64,000 nucleotides of DNA from JADGNF01 sp964582085 (GCA_964582085.1 CAZOPV010000007.1:1-64000); one strand, 5' to 3'; positions 32,954 to 41,596 are shown, numbered from the stretch's first letter. Translations and numbers: made by a program. Notes: generated by a model from the letters alone, not told the origin.

Positions 32954-35929
32954 ATGCTAACTTCAGATGAAATTTTGAACCTCCCCGTGGAGACTCTTTT
33001 TTCGCGGTTGGACACCTCCACAACTGGGCTTTCTTCCGACGACGCTGCTGGGCGCCTCGAAGTTTATGGGCGTAATGAACTTGCCCGAAAAAAGAAGCGT
33101 TCTACCCTCTTCGAGTTTCTTGCCCACTTTAACAGCCCTCTAGTTATTATTCTGTTGTTTGCAGGTTCTATCTCGGGCATCCTAGGCGAGTTGCCTAATA
33201 TGATTATAATTTTTGTAATTGTGTTCTTAAGCGTCATTCTTGACTATTACCAAGAAGCAAAAGCTGAGAAAGCCGCAGAAAAGTTGAAGGAAAAGGTAAC
33301 TACAACAGCCACTGTTGTCAGAGACGGAGTTAAGAAGGAAGTAAAGCTTCCAGAACTTGTTCCAGGAGATATTATTTACCTCTCAGCCGGAGATATTGCA
33401 CCTGCAGATTCACGGCTGATCGCCGCAAAAGATCTATTTATGAATCAGTCCTCTTTGACAGGTGAGTCCTTTCCTGTTGAGAAAACTCCTGCTCCGCTTG
33501 AATCGAAATCTGCCTCAATTACTGAGTGGAGCAATTACCTTTTCATGGGGACCTCTGTTGTAAGTGGAACTGCAACTGCGGTTGTTGTCCGCACTGGAAG
33601 CTCTACAGAGTATGGTAAAGTTGCCAAGAGGCTAGTAGAGCGGCCTCCTGAAACCGAGTTTGCGAGGGGAATCAAGAGCTTTGGCTTTCTTATAATGCAA
33701 GTCACTCTTCTGCTGGTGATTTTTGTTTTCTTTATAAATGCGTTGCGAACTCCTGATATAAACGGCATTTTAAACGCGTTGCTTTTCTCTGTGGCTCTGG
33801 CGGTTGGTTTGACTCCTGAATTGCTACCTATGATTATAACCGTGAATCTTTCAAAGGGCGCAATCGCCATGTCTAAAAAGGGCGTAATCGTAAAGCGGTT
33901 AGCATCTATAGAAAATTTCGGCAGTATGAATGTCTTGTGCACTGATAAGACGGGGACGCTCACAGAAAATCACATCACTCTTATTTTGCATGTAGACGTT
34001 GAAGGTAAAGACGACGCTAAAGTGCTTTTCTATTCATACTTGAACAGTTACTATCAGACTGGCTTGAAGAGTCCTCTAGATGAGGCTATACTTGTCCATG
34101 AAGCTCAAGACCTAAGTGGTTTCCAAAAAATTGACGAAGTCCCCTTCGATTTTATCCGTCGCCGCGTGAGCGTTGTAGTCGAAAAAGATAGGCAGCGTTT
34201 CTTCATAGCCAAAGGTGCTCCGGAAGAAATTCTCAAAGTTTCCTCCTACTGTGAAATCGATAATTTAGTCTTAGACCTAACTGAGGAACTTCGGAAAAAA
34301 GCTGAACAAAAATACTTTGACTTGAGCTCTGAAGGCTTCAGAGTTTTAGGTGTTTCGTATAAGAAACTCAAAGAAGAACGCTCTGTTTACTCTGTAAACG
34401 ACGAAAGCGACATGGTTTTCTTGGGTTTTGTGGCTTTCTTTGACCCTCCTAAGGAGACCGCGAAGGAATCTCTGAGGCTTTTAAGCAAAGCAGGAATCGA
34501 GCTCAAAATTCTCACAGGTGACAACGAACTTGTTACTCGAAAAACTTGTGAACAACTTGGCTTTGAAATCAAAGGTGTAGTAGTTGGAAGCGAAATTGCA
34601 CAGATGCATGATGATGCTTTAGCCCAAGTGGTAGAGGAAGCAAATGTCTTTGCCCGTGTCACCCCTGTTCAAAAAGACCGCATAATCAACCTTCTAAAAG
34701 ATAATGGTCACGTAGTCGGCTTTATGGGCGATGGCATAAACGATGCTCCTTCTCTGAGAACTTCAGACGTGGGAATTTCGGTAAACAACGCCGTGGATGT
34801 GGCAAAAGAGTCTGCAGACATCATTTTGTTGAAAAACGATTTAACTGTACTGGCAGAAGGTGTCTTGGAGGGCAGAAAAACTTTCGGCAACACCATGAAG
34901 TATGTAATGATGGGAGTAAGCTCCAACTTTGGTAACATGTTCAGCGTTGCTGTAGCTTCACTGTTTCTGCCCTTTTTACCTATGTTGCCAATTCAGATTC
35001 TTTTAAACAACTTACTTTACGATTTTTCCCAGTCGGTTATAACCACCGATAACGTAGATCCTGAATATGCGGAGAAGCCAAAAAGATGGGACATTGGCTT
35101 TATAAGAAAATTCATGGTTTCCATGGGACCAGTCAGTTCCATTTTTGACTTTTTAACTTTCTTTATAATGTTAACCGTCTTTAGTATCCCACTGGTTGAA
35201 ACAAGCCCTAACCAGATTGCCCTGTTCCAAACAGCATGGTTCCTTGAATCTTTATGCACACAAACCATGGTTATATTTGTAATACGTACCCGAAAATCTC
35301 CGTTCTGGAAGAGTAAACCTGGCAAACTGTTGCTAATAAGCAGTTTTGCAATAATTGCGGTAGCCTTGATAATTCCATTTACGTTTGTGGGCGAGCAATA
35401 CTTTGGCTTTGTGCAGCCGCCTTTCGCCTTCCTTGGTGTGTTGGTGTTGCTTGTAGTAGCATATTTGTTGCTTGCGGAGTGCGTCAAGCGGTGGTTCTAC
35501 AAGAGAAATCTTTACCGTATTGAACAAGTTTTGATTCCGAAGCGACGCGTCTTTTACCTGAGTCGGAGCGCGAGGTTGGTGCAAGACATCGTGGCGGTGG
35601 TTTGTCTTCGGCCTGAACAAGAAATCTCCGTGGAGTCTCTCATAGAGGACCTCCAGAGAAGCGTTAGCCATCCGGTTGACTCTGATCAAGTTCTCCAAAG
35701 TCTAAATCACCTGCGGCGTGGTGGTGTAATCACGGTAGACTGGCACAAACGGATCGTTAAACGTGAGAGTGTTATGAAAGACTACGTGAGAAAACGGGTT
35801 GTGGAGAGTGAAATGTGGTCGACGGTGTTTGAGGACTGGCTAAAAATTGGCAAGTCGATTAAAGACCGCTACGGCAGGTTGAACACGGATTTTGAGGGGT
35901 TGCTATCCCCAAAGCAGCGTGCTTCATAA
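32954..35929 (+). CDS. Mg2+-type P-ATPase (MgtA/MgtB-like) with C-terminal extension
   Basis: A 991-residue P-type ATPase of the bacterial MgtA-like class: 'SLTGESFPVEKT' (actuator), phosphorylated Asp in 'LCTDKTGTLTENH' near residue 330, 'GDGINDAPSLRTSDVGISV' (hinge), and ten or so membrane helices. After the last helix (~residue 860), 130 extra residues include a winged-helix-like segment ('SVESLIEDLQRSVSHPVDSDQVLQSL', then 'LRRGGVITVD'). ATG 32954 is the first ATG, but coding-like sequence continues upstream to an ACG at 32897 with ribosome site AGGAGG. Confidence 0.92.
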   Translation: MLTSDEILNLPVETLFSRLDTSTTGLSSDDAAGRLEVYGRNELARKKKRSTLFEFLAHFNSPLVIILLFAGSISGILGELPNMIIIFVIVFLSVILDYYQEAKAEKAAEKLKEKVTTTATVVRDGVKKEVKLPELVPGDIIYLSAGDIAPADSRLIAAKDLFMNQSSLTGESFPVEKTPAPLESKSASITEWSNYLFMGTSVVSGTATAVVVRTGSSTEYGKVAKRLVERPPETEFARGIKSFGFLIMQVTLLLVIFVFFINALRTPDINGILNALLFSVALAVGLTPELLPMIITVNLSKGAIAMSKKGVIVKRLASIENFGSMNVLCTDKTGTLTENHITLILHVDVEGKDDAKVLFYSYLNSYYQTGLKSPLDEAILVHEAQDLSGFQKIDEVPFDFIRRRVSVVVEKDRQRFFIAKGAPEEILKVSSYCEIDNLVLDLTEELRKKAEQKYFDLSSEGFRVLGVSYKKLKEERSVYSVNDESDMVFLGFVAFFDPPKETAKESLRLLSKAGIELKILTGDNELVTRKTCEQLGFEIKGVVVGSEIAQMHDDALAQVVEEANVFARVTPVQKDRIINLLKDNGHVVGFMGDGINDAPSLRTSDVGISVNNAVDVAKESADIILLKNDLTVLAEGVLEGRKTFGNTMKYVMMGVSSNFGNMFSVAVASLFLPFLPMLPIQILLNNLLYDFSQSVITTDNVDPEYAEKPKRWDIGFIRKFMVSMGPVSSIFDFLTFFIMLTVFSIPLVETSPNQIALFQTAWFLESLCTQTMVIFVIRTRKSPFWKSKPGKLLLISSFAIIAVALIIPFTFVGEQYFGFVQPPFAFLGVLVLLVVAYLLLAECVKRWFYKRNLYRIEQVLIPKRRVFYLSRSARLVQDIVAVVCLRPEQEISVESLIEDLQRSVSHPVDSDQVLQSLNHLRRGGVITVDWHKRIVKRESVMKDYVRKRVVESEMWSTVFEDWLKIGKSIKDRYGRLNTDFEGLLSPKQRAS

Positions 35930-36022
35930 GAAATTGTTAGTGAACATAATGTTAAAGTTGAACAATAGTTTTATAGTTCAGGCCTAAATACTGGGATATT
36001 AACTCGTGTAAAGTGACTCTGT

Positions 36023-37063
36023 TTGAACCTCAGTAAAGCCGCAAATGTGGCAATCCGCTCTCTTATGCCAAATAAACCTTATCACGCACAGTGGCTTATA
36101 ACCCGCAAATGTAACTACCGCTGTGTAGGCTGCAACGTTTGGAGCGAACAAGACAAAAACGAGCTTTCTGCAGGCGAAATCAAAAAAGGTCTAGACATGC
36201 TCAAAGACCTCGGCGTAGTGGAAATTGTGTTTTCAGGGGGAGACCCCTTGCTGCGCGAAGACGCCGGAGAAATAATCGAGTATGCATCCAAATATTTTGT
36301 GACAACCGTCTACGACAACGGCAGCATGGCAGCTAAAAAAGTTGATGCCCTACGTAATGTCGACTTTGTTGCCATTTCTTTAGACAGTTTAGATCCTGCA
36401 AAGATGGATTACATAAAAGGCGTCAAAGGTTCACTAGAGAAAGCCCTAAACTCAATCGAAACCTTGCGGAAGGAAGGAATAAATGTTGCCGTGACACCGA
36501 CGATTTCGCAGAAAAATCTCTATGAGATCTTAGACATAACACAACACTTCACCGCAAAAGGCATCCCTGTTTGGTATTGCCTCTACTCTTTTGACATGTC
36601 GACGGACGTGAACCAACTGTTCAGAATCGGCAAGGCAAAAGACGAGTTTTTGATAACTGACAATCAAGCCATGGTTGATTTATGCAATTCACTTTTAGAG
36701 TTAAAGAAAAAAAACAAAAACATACTCATGACCAACCAACTGTTAAAGGCTCTAAGAAGTCTCTATGCCGAGGACAAGCGAACTTGGAAATGTCGCGCAC
36801 TACAGAATTTCTTGATAGTAGACCATCTAGGCAGAATTGGGGGTTGCCATAGCCACAACTTTGCAGGCTCAGTTTTTGATTTGCCAAAACTGTGGAAAAC
36901 CAAAAAATTCGACGAGCTACGTCGAATGTACCGTGAATGCACACAATGCACCTATCTATGCTACATATTCTACTCTCTGCATGGAGGTCCAGGAGGAAAC
37001 CTCTCGTTGGCTAAGCAGCAATGGCGAAACGCCAAATTACTCCTAAGACGTAGCAACAGTTAA
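36023..37063 (+). CDS. Radical SAM protein with C-terminal cysteine cluster
   Basis: A 346-residue radical SAM enzyme: the [4Fe-4S]-SAM motif is 'CNYRCVGCNVW' (CxxxCxxC), then 'VVEIVFSGGDPLLREDAGEII'. A C-terminal cysteine set ('CRALQNFLIVDHLGRIGGC', 'CTQCTYLC') suggests an auxiliary SPASM-like cluster. Related proteins act in cofactor, peptide or lipid modification; substrate unknown. TTG start at 36023. Monocistronic, with the C/D sRNA locus downstream. Confidence 0.9.
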   Translation: MNLSKAANVAIRSLMPNKPYHAQWLITRKCNYRCVGCNVWSEQDKNELSAGEIKKGLDMLKDLGVVEIVFSGGDPLLREDAGEIIEYASKYFVTTVYDNGSMAAKKVDALRNVDFVAISLDSLDPAKMDYIKGVKGSLEKALNSIETLRKEGINVAVTPTISQKNLYEILDITQHFTAKGIPVWYCLYSFDMSTDVNQLFRIGKAKDEFLITDNQAMVDLCNSLLELKKKNKNILMTNQLLKALRSLYAEDKRTWKCRALQNFLIVDHLGRIGGCHSHNFAGSVFDLPKLWKTKKFDELRRMYRECTQCTYLCYIFYSLHGGPGGNLSLAKQQWRNAKLLLRRSNS

Positions 37064-37295
37064 CGCGTCTCTTTCAAGTAAACCACTTGCTCAATTCAAG
37101 ATGTACTTTTATGGGCATTTTTGTTCACATTTCCCAAGTTTCCTTTTTCTTACAGGTTCACTTGTGTGCTGTACTGCTGTCGTCCAAAGCAGAAGCGTGC
37201 TCGTTTAAGGGTGGATACAACTCAAACTTGACTGTTTAAATAAAAGGTAGTTGCCTTACAATATTCATATTAGCTTGAGCTGCTGTTTTTTCTGT

Positions 37296-37360
37296 GGGGG
37301 ATGATGTCGCCGTCCCAGTCTGAACGGGAAAGATGACGAAATAGATGTTGACAGACCCCG
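37296..37360 (+). ncRNA. C/D-box guide sRNA (dual guide)
   Basis: In the gap 37064-37420 the order is stem GGGG (37297-37300), C box ATGATGT (37301-37307), 12-nt guide CGCCGTCCCAGT, D' box CTGA (37320-37323), 9 nt, C' box ATGACGA (37333-37339), 12-nt guide AATAGATGTTGA, D box CAGA (37352-37355), stem CCCC (37356-37359). Both guides are exactly 12 nt, the archaeal norm, and the stem abuts the boxes as in a kink-turn. A TATA-like TTTAAATAAAAGG lies at about 37235-37247. The first guide could pair with the 23S P-loop. C and D boxes each depart from consensus by one base. Confidence 0.72.
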
Positions 37361-37429
37361 AAACTATTAGTACCTTTTTGAGAATAGTTGAAATAACCCA
37401 TCAAACTACTCCTTCCAGAGGTGACTCTT

Positions 37430-37795
37430 ATGCAATGTGATCGTTGCGGTTTAACCATCGACGAGGGGGGAGGATATGAACTCCACGGCAAAGTGCTTTG
37501 TGAAGACTGCTACATGTACATAACAGATCCACCAAGAACATGTGACCCAACTGCTGTGGCTTCTGCTCTTTCAGTCCGAAAACAACTTGGGCAATCAGGC
37601 ATTGACGGATTAACTGAGTTGCAGAAAAAAATTTATCATTTAATCAAAGAAAAAAGCAAAATTTCAAAAGAAGAGCTTGCTTCTGCGCTTAAAATAACGT
37701 CTGCAGAGTTGGAGAGTCAATTTGCGGTTCTCAGACACTGCGAGTTAATCCGCGCCTTCAAAGAAGGTAGCATCGTATACCTAACCAAATGGTGA
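37430..37795 (+). CDS. Zinc-finger plus winged-helix protein
   Basis: About 121 residues. The N-terminal 'CDRCGLTIDEGGGYELHGKVLCEDCYMY' is a LIM-like treble-clef zinc site (CxxC...CxxC). A C-terminal winged helix follows ('LTELQKKIYHLIKEKSKISKEELASALKITSAELESQFAVLRHCELIRAFKEG'-type pattern over residues ~65-118). Likely a DNA-binding transcription regulator. ATG 37430 has AGAGGTGA upstream; the frame also allows GTG 37421. Target unknown. Confidence 0.82.
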   Translation: MQCDRCGLTIDEGGGYELHGKVLCEDCYMYITDPPRTCDPTAVASALSVRKQLGQSGIDGLTELQKKIYHLIKEKSKISKEELASALKITSAELESQFAVLRHCELIRAFKEGSIVYLTKW

Positions 37796-37832
37796 TTTCT
37801 CCACATCAAGTACCCACAAACATTGACCATTA

Positions 37833-38714
37833 ATGAGCAGCCATACTTTAAATTTGTCCCGCAACAGGCAACTTGGCTACACCATAGTAGGCGAAGGCAC
37901 ACCCGTCATGTATTTCCATGGCACTGCCAGTAGCCGACTTGAAATCTTACTGCTTAAACAGTTCGCCCAACAATATCACTTCAAACTTATAAGTGTAGAC
38001 CGCCCAGGCTACGGACTTTCAACTTTTGCTCCTAGACGCAACCTTCACGACTTCGCTGGAGACCTCAGCAAACTAGCAGCGCACCTCCAGATAGACCAGT
38101 TTGCGTTGCTTAGCTGGTCAGGAGGCGGCCCATTTGCTTTAACCTACCTTACTTATTTTCCCTACAGAGTAAGCCGCGCTGTCATTGCAAGTTCGCCAAC
38201 TCTACCATTCAATGTAGCCTCCGCCCACAACAACCCGCTCGCCCAGTTTGTCATGAAAAGCCAATATGCTGCCATGTGGGCGCTGAAGTCTTTCAGAAAA
38301 ACTATCTTGAAAGCTAGCCTCAACATAGACGCTTACTTGAAGTCTAAAAATGGCAAAAAAATGCTCGCATCTTGGTCCGAACCCGACCTTAGGTTCTTTG
38401 CAAACCCCACTTGGCTCAAACTTATGTACACTTCAACTGCAGAAGCTTTCAGACAAGGCAACGACGCCCTCAAAACCATTTTCCAAGAGCACAAGCTCTT
38501 CATGAACCCTTGGAATGAACCAATAAAACGTATACCCCCACACAAACTCGTCATTTGGCAGGGCATGCAAGACAAAACTGTCCACCCTGTCAACGCCTAC
38601 AAAATCGCCCAAACCGTAGTCGGGGCTCAACTGGAACTTTTCCCCACAGAAGGTCATTGCGTGATATTCTCTGAAACCCAAAAACTCAGCAAAGCCCTAA
38701 GGCTCCAACTGTAA
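37833..38714 (+). CDS. Alpha/beta-hydrolase
   Basis: A 293-residue alpha/beta-hydrolase. 'GTPVMYFHGTASSRLEIL' carries the oxyanion HG, 'ISVDRPGYGLST' the DRPG motif, the nucleophile Ser is in 'LSWSGGGPFALTYL', and the catalytic His is in 'PTEGHCVIF'. No signal peptide. Substrate unknown (esterase, lipase or C-C hydrolase). It follows the Zn-HTH gene by 37 bp, so the HTH protein may regulate it. Confidence 0.87.
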   Translation: MSSHTLNLSRNRQLGYTIVGEGTPVMYFHGTASSRLEILLLKQFAQQYHFKLISVDRPGYGLSTFAPRRNLHDFAGDLSKLAAHLQIDQFALLSWSGGGPFALTYLTYFPYRVSRAVIASSPTLPFNVASAHNNPLAQFVMKSQYAAMWALKSFRKTILKASLNIDAYLKSKNGKKMLASWSEPDLRFFANPTWLKLMYTSTAEAFRQGNDALKTIFQEHKLFMNPWNEPIKRIPPHKLVIWQGMQDKTVHPVNAYKIAQTVVGAQLELFPTEGHCVIFSETQKLSKALRLQL

Positions 38715-38730
38715 AACCTGACTAAATGGG

Positions 38731-38806
38731 TGGTGGGCCGGACCGGATTTGAACCAGTGATCTTCGCCGCGTGAGGGCGACGTCCTAGCCGCTAGACTAC
38801 CGGCCC
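38731..38806 (-). tRNA. tRNA-Val (anticodon CAC), CCA encoded
   Basis: Minus-strand cloverleaf: acceptor GGGCCGG/CCGGCCC, discriminator A, then genomically encoded CCA (38731-38733 on the complement). Anticodon stem TCGCC/GGCGA holds loop CTCACGC with anticodon CAC (reads GTG). T-loop is TTCAAAT. The other two tRNAs here do not encode CCA. Confidence 0.96.
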
Positions 38807-38888
38807 ATACAAGCGCCTCTGAATGCAAACTACGTATTTTCCCTTCATAAAACCTTTCCCATGCGCTACGAACTCAAAGGTGATCTGC

Positions 38889-39029
38889 ATGTTGTTTAAA
38901 CACACAAAAAAAGCAGCTGCATATAAAGTGCCCCACAAACACGATAACGTGCTAATTTTTGCATGCTTCTTAAGCAGTAGTTTGCTCGGCTACTTTTTAA
39001 CCCACTTTATGAACCTCTTCCACAGTTGA
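38889..39029 (+). CDS. Small membrane protein (46 residues)
   Basis: ATG 38889 is preceded by an excellent ribosome site AAAGGTGAT. The product starts with a basic segment (MLFKHTKKAAAYKVPHKH) and has one membrane helix ('LIFACFLSSSLLGYFLTHF'). I do not recognise the family. The ribosome site and topology support expression; a longer frame to 38823 is less likely. Confidence 0.45.
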   Translation: MLFKHTKKAAAYKVPHKHDNVLIFACFLSSSLLGYFLTHFMNLFHS

Positions 39030-39217
39030 ATAGCGCCCTGTGCAAAGCGTGATTTTCGAAATTTGCTGTCAGGACATATTCTTTTCGTAAACTACGCGAT
39101 GATTCTATTCAAAATTAGAGCAAACCAAGCCCCCTCGTAGATACACATAGATAATGTGCCTCAGAAAACTTTAAAACGCATCACTTCACTCTTGATTTGG
39201 TAACTCCCCAAGGCGGC

Positions 39218-39291
39218 GCCGAGGTAGCTCAGCCTGGGAGAGCGCTCGGCTGAAGACCGAGTTGTCGCAGGTTCAAACCCTGCCCTCGGCA
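39218..39291 (+). tRNA. tRNA-Phe (anticodon GAA)
   Basis: A 74-nt cloverleaf: acceptor GCCGAGG/CCTCGGC, discriminator A, D-loop with AGCCTGGGAGA, anticodon stem CTCGG/CCGAG with loop CTGAAGA, T-arm GCAGG-TTCAAAC-CCTGC. CCA is not encoded. A TTTAAAA at about 39171 may be the TATA element. Confidence 0.97.
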
Positions 39292-39440
39292 CTCATACCT
39301 TAGTTCTGGTGCTGCAACAGTAACATCCATTTTTAAGATCACGCCACCCAAGACTTCAGGATGGTCGACCTATACGATTGCGGAAGAAGGCTCGACGATT
39401 CGAGGAGGAATCTTGCAGATTAAATTTCATAAAGAAGAGG

Positions 39441-39749
39441 CTATCTGACTATTTCTGCTTTTGCGGTCATGCCGCCTAAGCGCGTAATTTTTATTTTCGT
39501 ATGTTCTCCAACCTTTGCTTTAGCAACTAGTATAACGAACCCTTGGATCTTCGCTATACCTTCCCCTTGACGGCTCATTTCAGTTATATCCACTTCATAC
39601 TCCTTTCCAATCTCAACTGGGCAACGCTTGAAACCCTTGCCATGACCACGCCTTCCCTCATAACTACCACCGATTCTGCCGCCGCTTTTTCTGCTACTAT
39701 AACTCACAGAACATCCGCCTCTTTCCCATTTATGATAATACTGTTCCAT
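39441..39749 (-). CDS. TRAM-domain RNA-binding protein
   Basis: A 102-residue protein: a Gly/Arg/Ser-rich disordered N-terminus ('SGGRIGGSYEGRRGHGKGF') and a TRAM domain from ~45 ('EIGKEYEVDITEMSRQGEGIAKIQGF', then 'VGEHTKIKITRLGGMTAKAEIV'). Stand-alone archaeal TRAM proteins bind RNA and act as cold-shock-like chaperones. The RGG-like tail is longer than usual and may add RNA affinity. Downstream of tRNA-Phe, opposite strand. Confidence 0.9.
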   Translation of the reverse strand: MEQYYHKWERGGCSVSYSSRKSGGRIGGSYEGRRGHGKGFKRCPVEIGKEYEVDITEMSRQGEGIAKIQGFVILVAKAKVGEHTKIKITRLGGMTAKAEIVR

Positions 39750-39849
39750 TCGACGGTTTAAGTTTTACTTGTTCTATAATAATTCGTTTGCACACTTCAG
39801 TGTGCACTCAAAAATTACCCCGGAATAGTTCCAAAAGTCGAGGTCGCCA

Positions 39850-40162
39850 GCCAAGATGGTCGCAGGAGACAAAGGCTAACTGGATACAAATCTTTTCTGA
39901 TTAACCACTGCCCCGTAGACTTGGAAATAGTCAACTCGTAAAAGAAGAAAAAACAGCTGAATCCTGCGGAAACGTTGTTTTTCTTCTTTCCAGATGGCCA
40001 AAGCTCTTAAAAGAAGCCGAAAAAAATAGTTCTGGAACTTCCGACAAATTCAGCAGATTTCACAACATCAAATGGAGACACAAGGTCATTTCCGTCAATG
40101 GAAACAACATTTTAGTAACAATCGCAGGAAAGGTTGTGGAAGAAAAGAAGTATCCTTCCTAA
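39850..40162 (+). pseudogene. Possible decayed protein gene of unknown family
   Basis: In the gap 39750-40396, one + frame reads 'SQDGRRRQRLTGYKSFLINHCPVDLEIVNS' (written here as two pieces in the genome frame) to a stop near 39940. Another frame continues with 'ESCGNVVFLLSRWPKLLKEAE', 'FSRFHNIKWRHKVISVNG' and 'NILVTIAGKVVEEKKYPS' to a stop at 40160-40162. Neither has a start codon. The amino-acid pattern looks coding, with one frameshift. No family recognised. Confidence 0.33.
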
Positions 40163-40330
40163 GACACAATCTTCTGAAAGTATCCTTCTCCAACAAAGGC
40201 AGTTAATTATCTTGGATACTTGTATTCAACTCTTGTAAGCTGCTTTTGGAGATAAGGGGGGTGGGAAGCAACCGCTGCAGAAAAAGGGGATTTAGTCATC
40301 GCTATGCATGAGGCTAACCATTCAAAGTCT

Positions 40331-40355
40331 GAAGTTCAAAATCCTGCCGCGGCAC
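40331..40355 (+). other. tRNA 3'-end-like fragment
   Basis: GAAGTTCAAAATCCTGCCGCGGCA resembles a tRNA T-arm plus acceptor 3' strand, and is close to the end of the tRNA-Phe gene at 39268-39291 (GTTCAAAC..CTGCC..CGGCA, then CT in both). No matching 5' half is present. It may be an attachment-site-like remnant or chance. Confidence 0.4.
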
Positions 40356-40396
40356 TATTTAATAGCCAGCGTTTGCATTGAGGTCTTGTAAACTTT

Positions 40397-40888
40397 ATGA
40401 AAAAATACAACAAACACGACCACAAATTATTGGTAACATGGGCTGCAGACTGCGCCGAAAGAGTCCTGCCGCTGTTTGAAAGCGTATACCCAAAAGACGA
40501 GCGCCCCAGCAGAGCCATACAAGTCTGCCGAATTTGGGTCTGCACAGGCGAATTCAAGATGACTAGCACACGTGGCTCTTCCCTTGGGGCTCACGCCGCT
40601 GCTCGTGAAGCAAAAGACAACCCCGCCGCTTGTTTTGCAGCACGGGCTGCAGGTCAAGCAGCTGCAGTGGCGCATGTTCCTCAACATGCTTTGGGGGCGG
40701 CGTACTACGCCTTAAAAGCTGTCGGAGCAGCTGATCCTGCTCATGCTGAAGCTAACGTGTTGAAGGAGCTGGAGTGGCAACGCCGCCATGGGGCATTAGG
40801 TCTGCGGGAAGAAGTCTTAAAGAGAATAATACTTCAGAAAAATAGGAGTTATGTAAGGGTCAAAATTCAAAAAGATCCTACTTTCTAA
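40397..40888 (+). CDS. Imm5-like putative immunity protein
   Basis: A 163-residue helical, Ala/His-rich protein: 'LVTWAADCAERVLPLFESVYPKDERPSRAIQVCRIW', 'SSLGAHAAAREAKDNPAACFAARAAGQAAAVAHVPQHALGAAYYALKAVG'-type pattern across residues ~60-115. This is the layout of the Imm5-like family assigned as putative immunity proteins of toxin systems. No toxin gene is adjacent, so its role here is uncertain. A decayed region and a tRNA fragment lie just upstream, suggesting an accessory locus. Confidence 0.75.
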   Translation: MKKYNKHDHKLLVTWAADCAERVLPLFESVYPKDERPSRAIQVCRIWVCTGEFKMTSTRGSSLGAHAAAREAKDNPAACFAARAAGQAAAVAHVPQHALGAAYYALKAVGAADPAHAEANVLKELEWQRRHGALGLREEVLKRIILQKNRSYVRVKIQKDPTF

Positions 40889-41113
40889 TTGATGACTTCT
40901 TCATGAGGTGCATTGCCAATATGCTGCCTCTTTGGTTTTCCGTTTTCTTACAGAAAATTGTCTTCGTTTATGCGCAACCTTAACGAAGACTTAAAGTGAC
41001 CTCTAAACTGTTTTTGTTTTTCTCTTAATTGTCTTCTTTATAGCAAAGGCAGTTGGCGCAGCAAAATCTGGCGCGTTTTGATTATAATTAAGCGCAGTCA
41101 AACAGTTAGGTAG

Positions 41114-41441
41114 CTATCGATTACATTTCTCGGCATAAATCTCGCTGATTTTTTCAATGAGTTCTATAGAGGGTTGTTTCAGCATTGAGGTTATAACATA
41201 TTTTCCACACATATTTATGGCGAGCAGAACAATTTTTTCATAGTAAAGAATGGCATGTTTGAAAGTTCCTAAATGCTTCAAAAAGTTGCAGGAAAACACC
41301 GCCCGCAATGGCTGCCCATGAACCGCCGAACTCTCTCATTAACTCTTCCGGCATTTTCGCAACTTGCGTCGCGATACACTCAATATTTCCCACTTTATCC
41401 ACGCTCATTGCTGTCCTTATTTCTCTGTCTAGATTCAACAT
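41114..41441 (-). pseudogene. Frameshifted small protein gene (Roadblock/LC7-like)
   Basis: Two minus frames join into one ~108-residue protein. Frame one (from 41441) gives 'MLNLDREIRTAMSVDKVGN' through 'GGSWAAIAGGVFLQLFEAF'. The other resumes at 'FKHAILYYEKIVLLAINM' and ends 'IELIEKISEIYAEKCNR' at 41114. The switch is near 41260-41300, around the run CTTTTTGA. Size and pattern resemble Roadblock/LC7 (MglB-like) proteins, a tentative call. Either a recent pseudogene, a sequencing indel, or programmed shifting. Confidence 0.55.
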
Positions 41442-41576
41442 TGACCTTCAAAATTCAGACATAACTGGCACAAATAAAAAAGGGGTTGAAGGCTGCTAAT
41501 GAGACTTGCTAAAAAGGTTGTTGGGTGCATGTTGGTTGCTCTTTGTGTTTTTCTGTCAAGCGTATCCACAACATTT

Positions 41577-41596
41577 ATATGAAGTATTTTTCATAT
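41577..41596. promoter_or_regulatory. Inverted-repeat operator upstream of the ArsR-type gene
   Basis: ATATGAA (41577-41583) and TTCATAT (41590-41596) form a perfect 7-6-7 dyad, 36 bp before the regulator start at 41632. Spacing and AT-rich arms are typical of ArsR-family operators, so autoregulation is likely. Confidence 0.6.

Noticed and set aside
38823..38888. Extended N-terminus of the small membrane protein at 38889
   Set aside because: The upstream part lacks a ribosome site, while ATG 38889 has a strong one.
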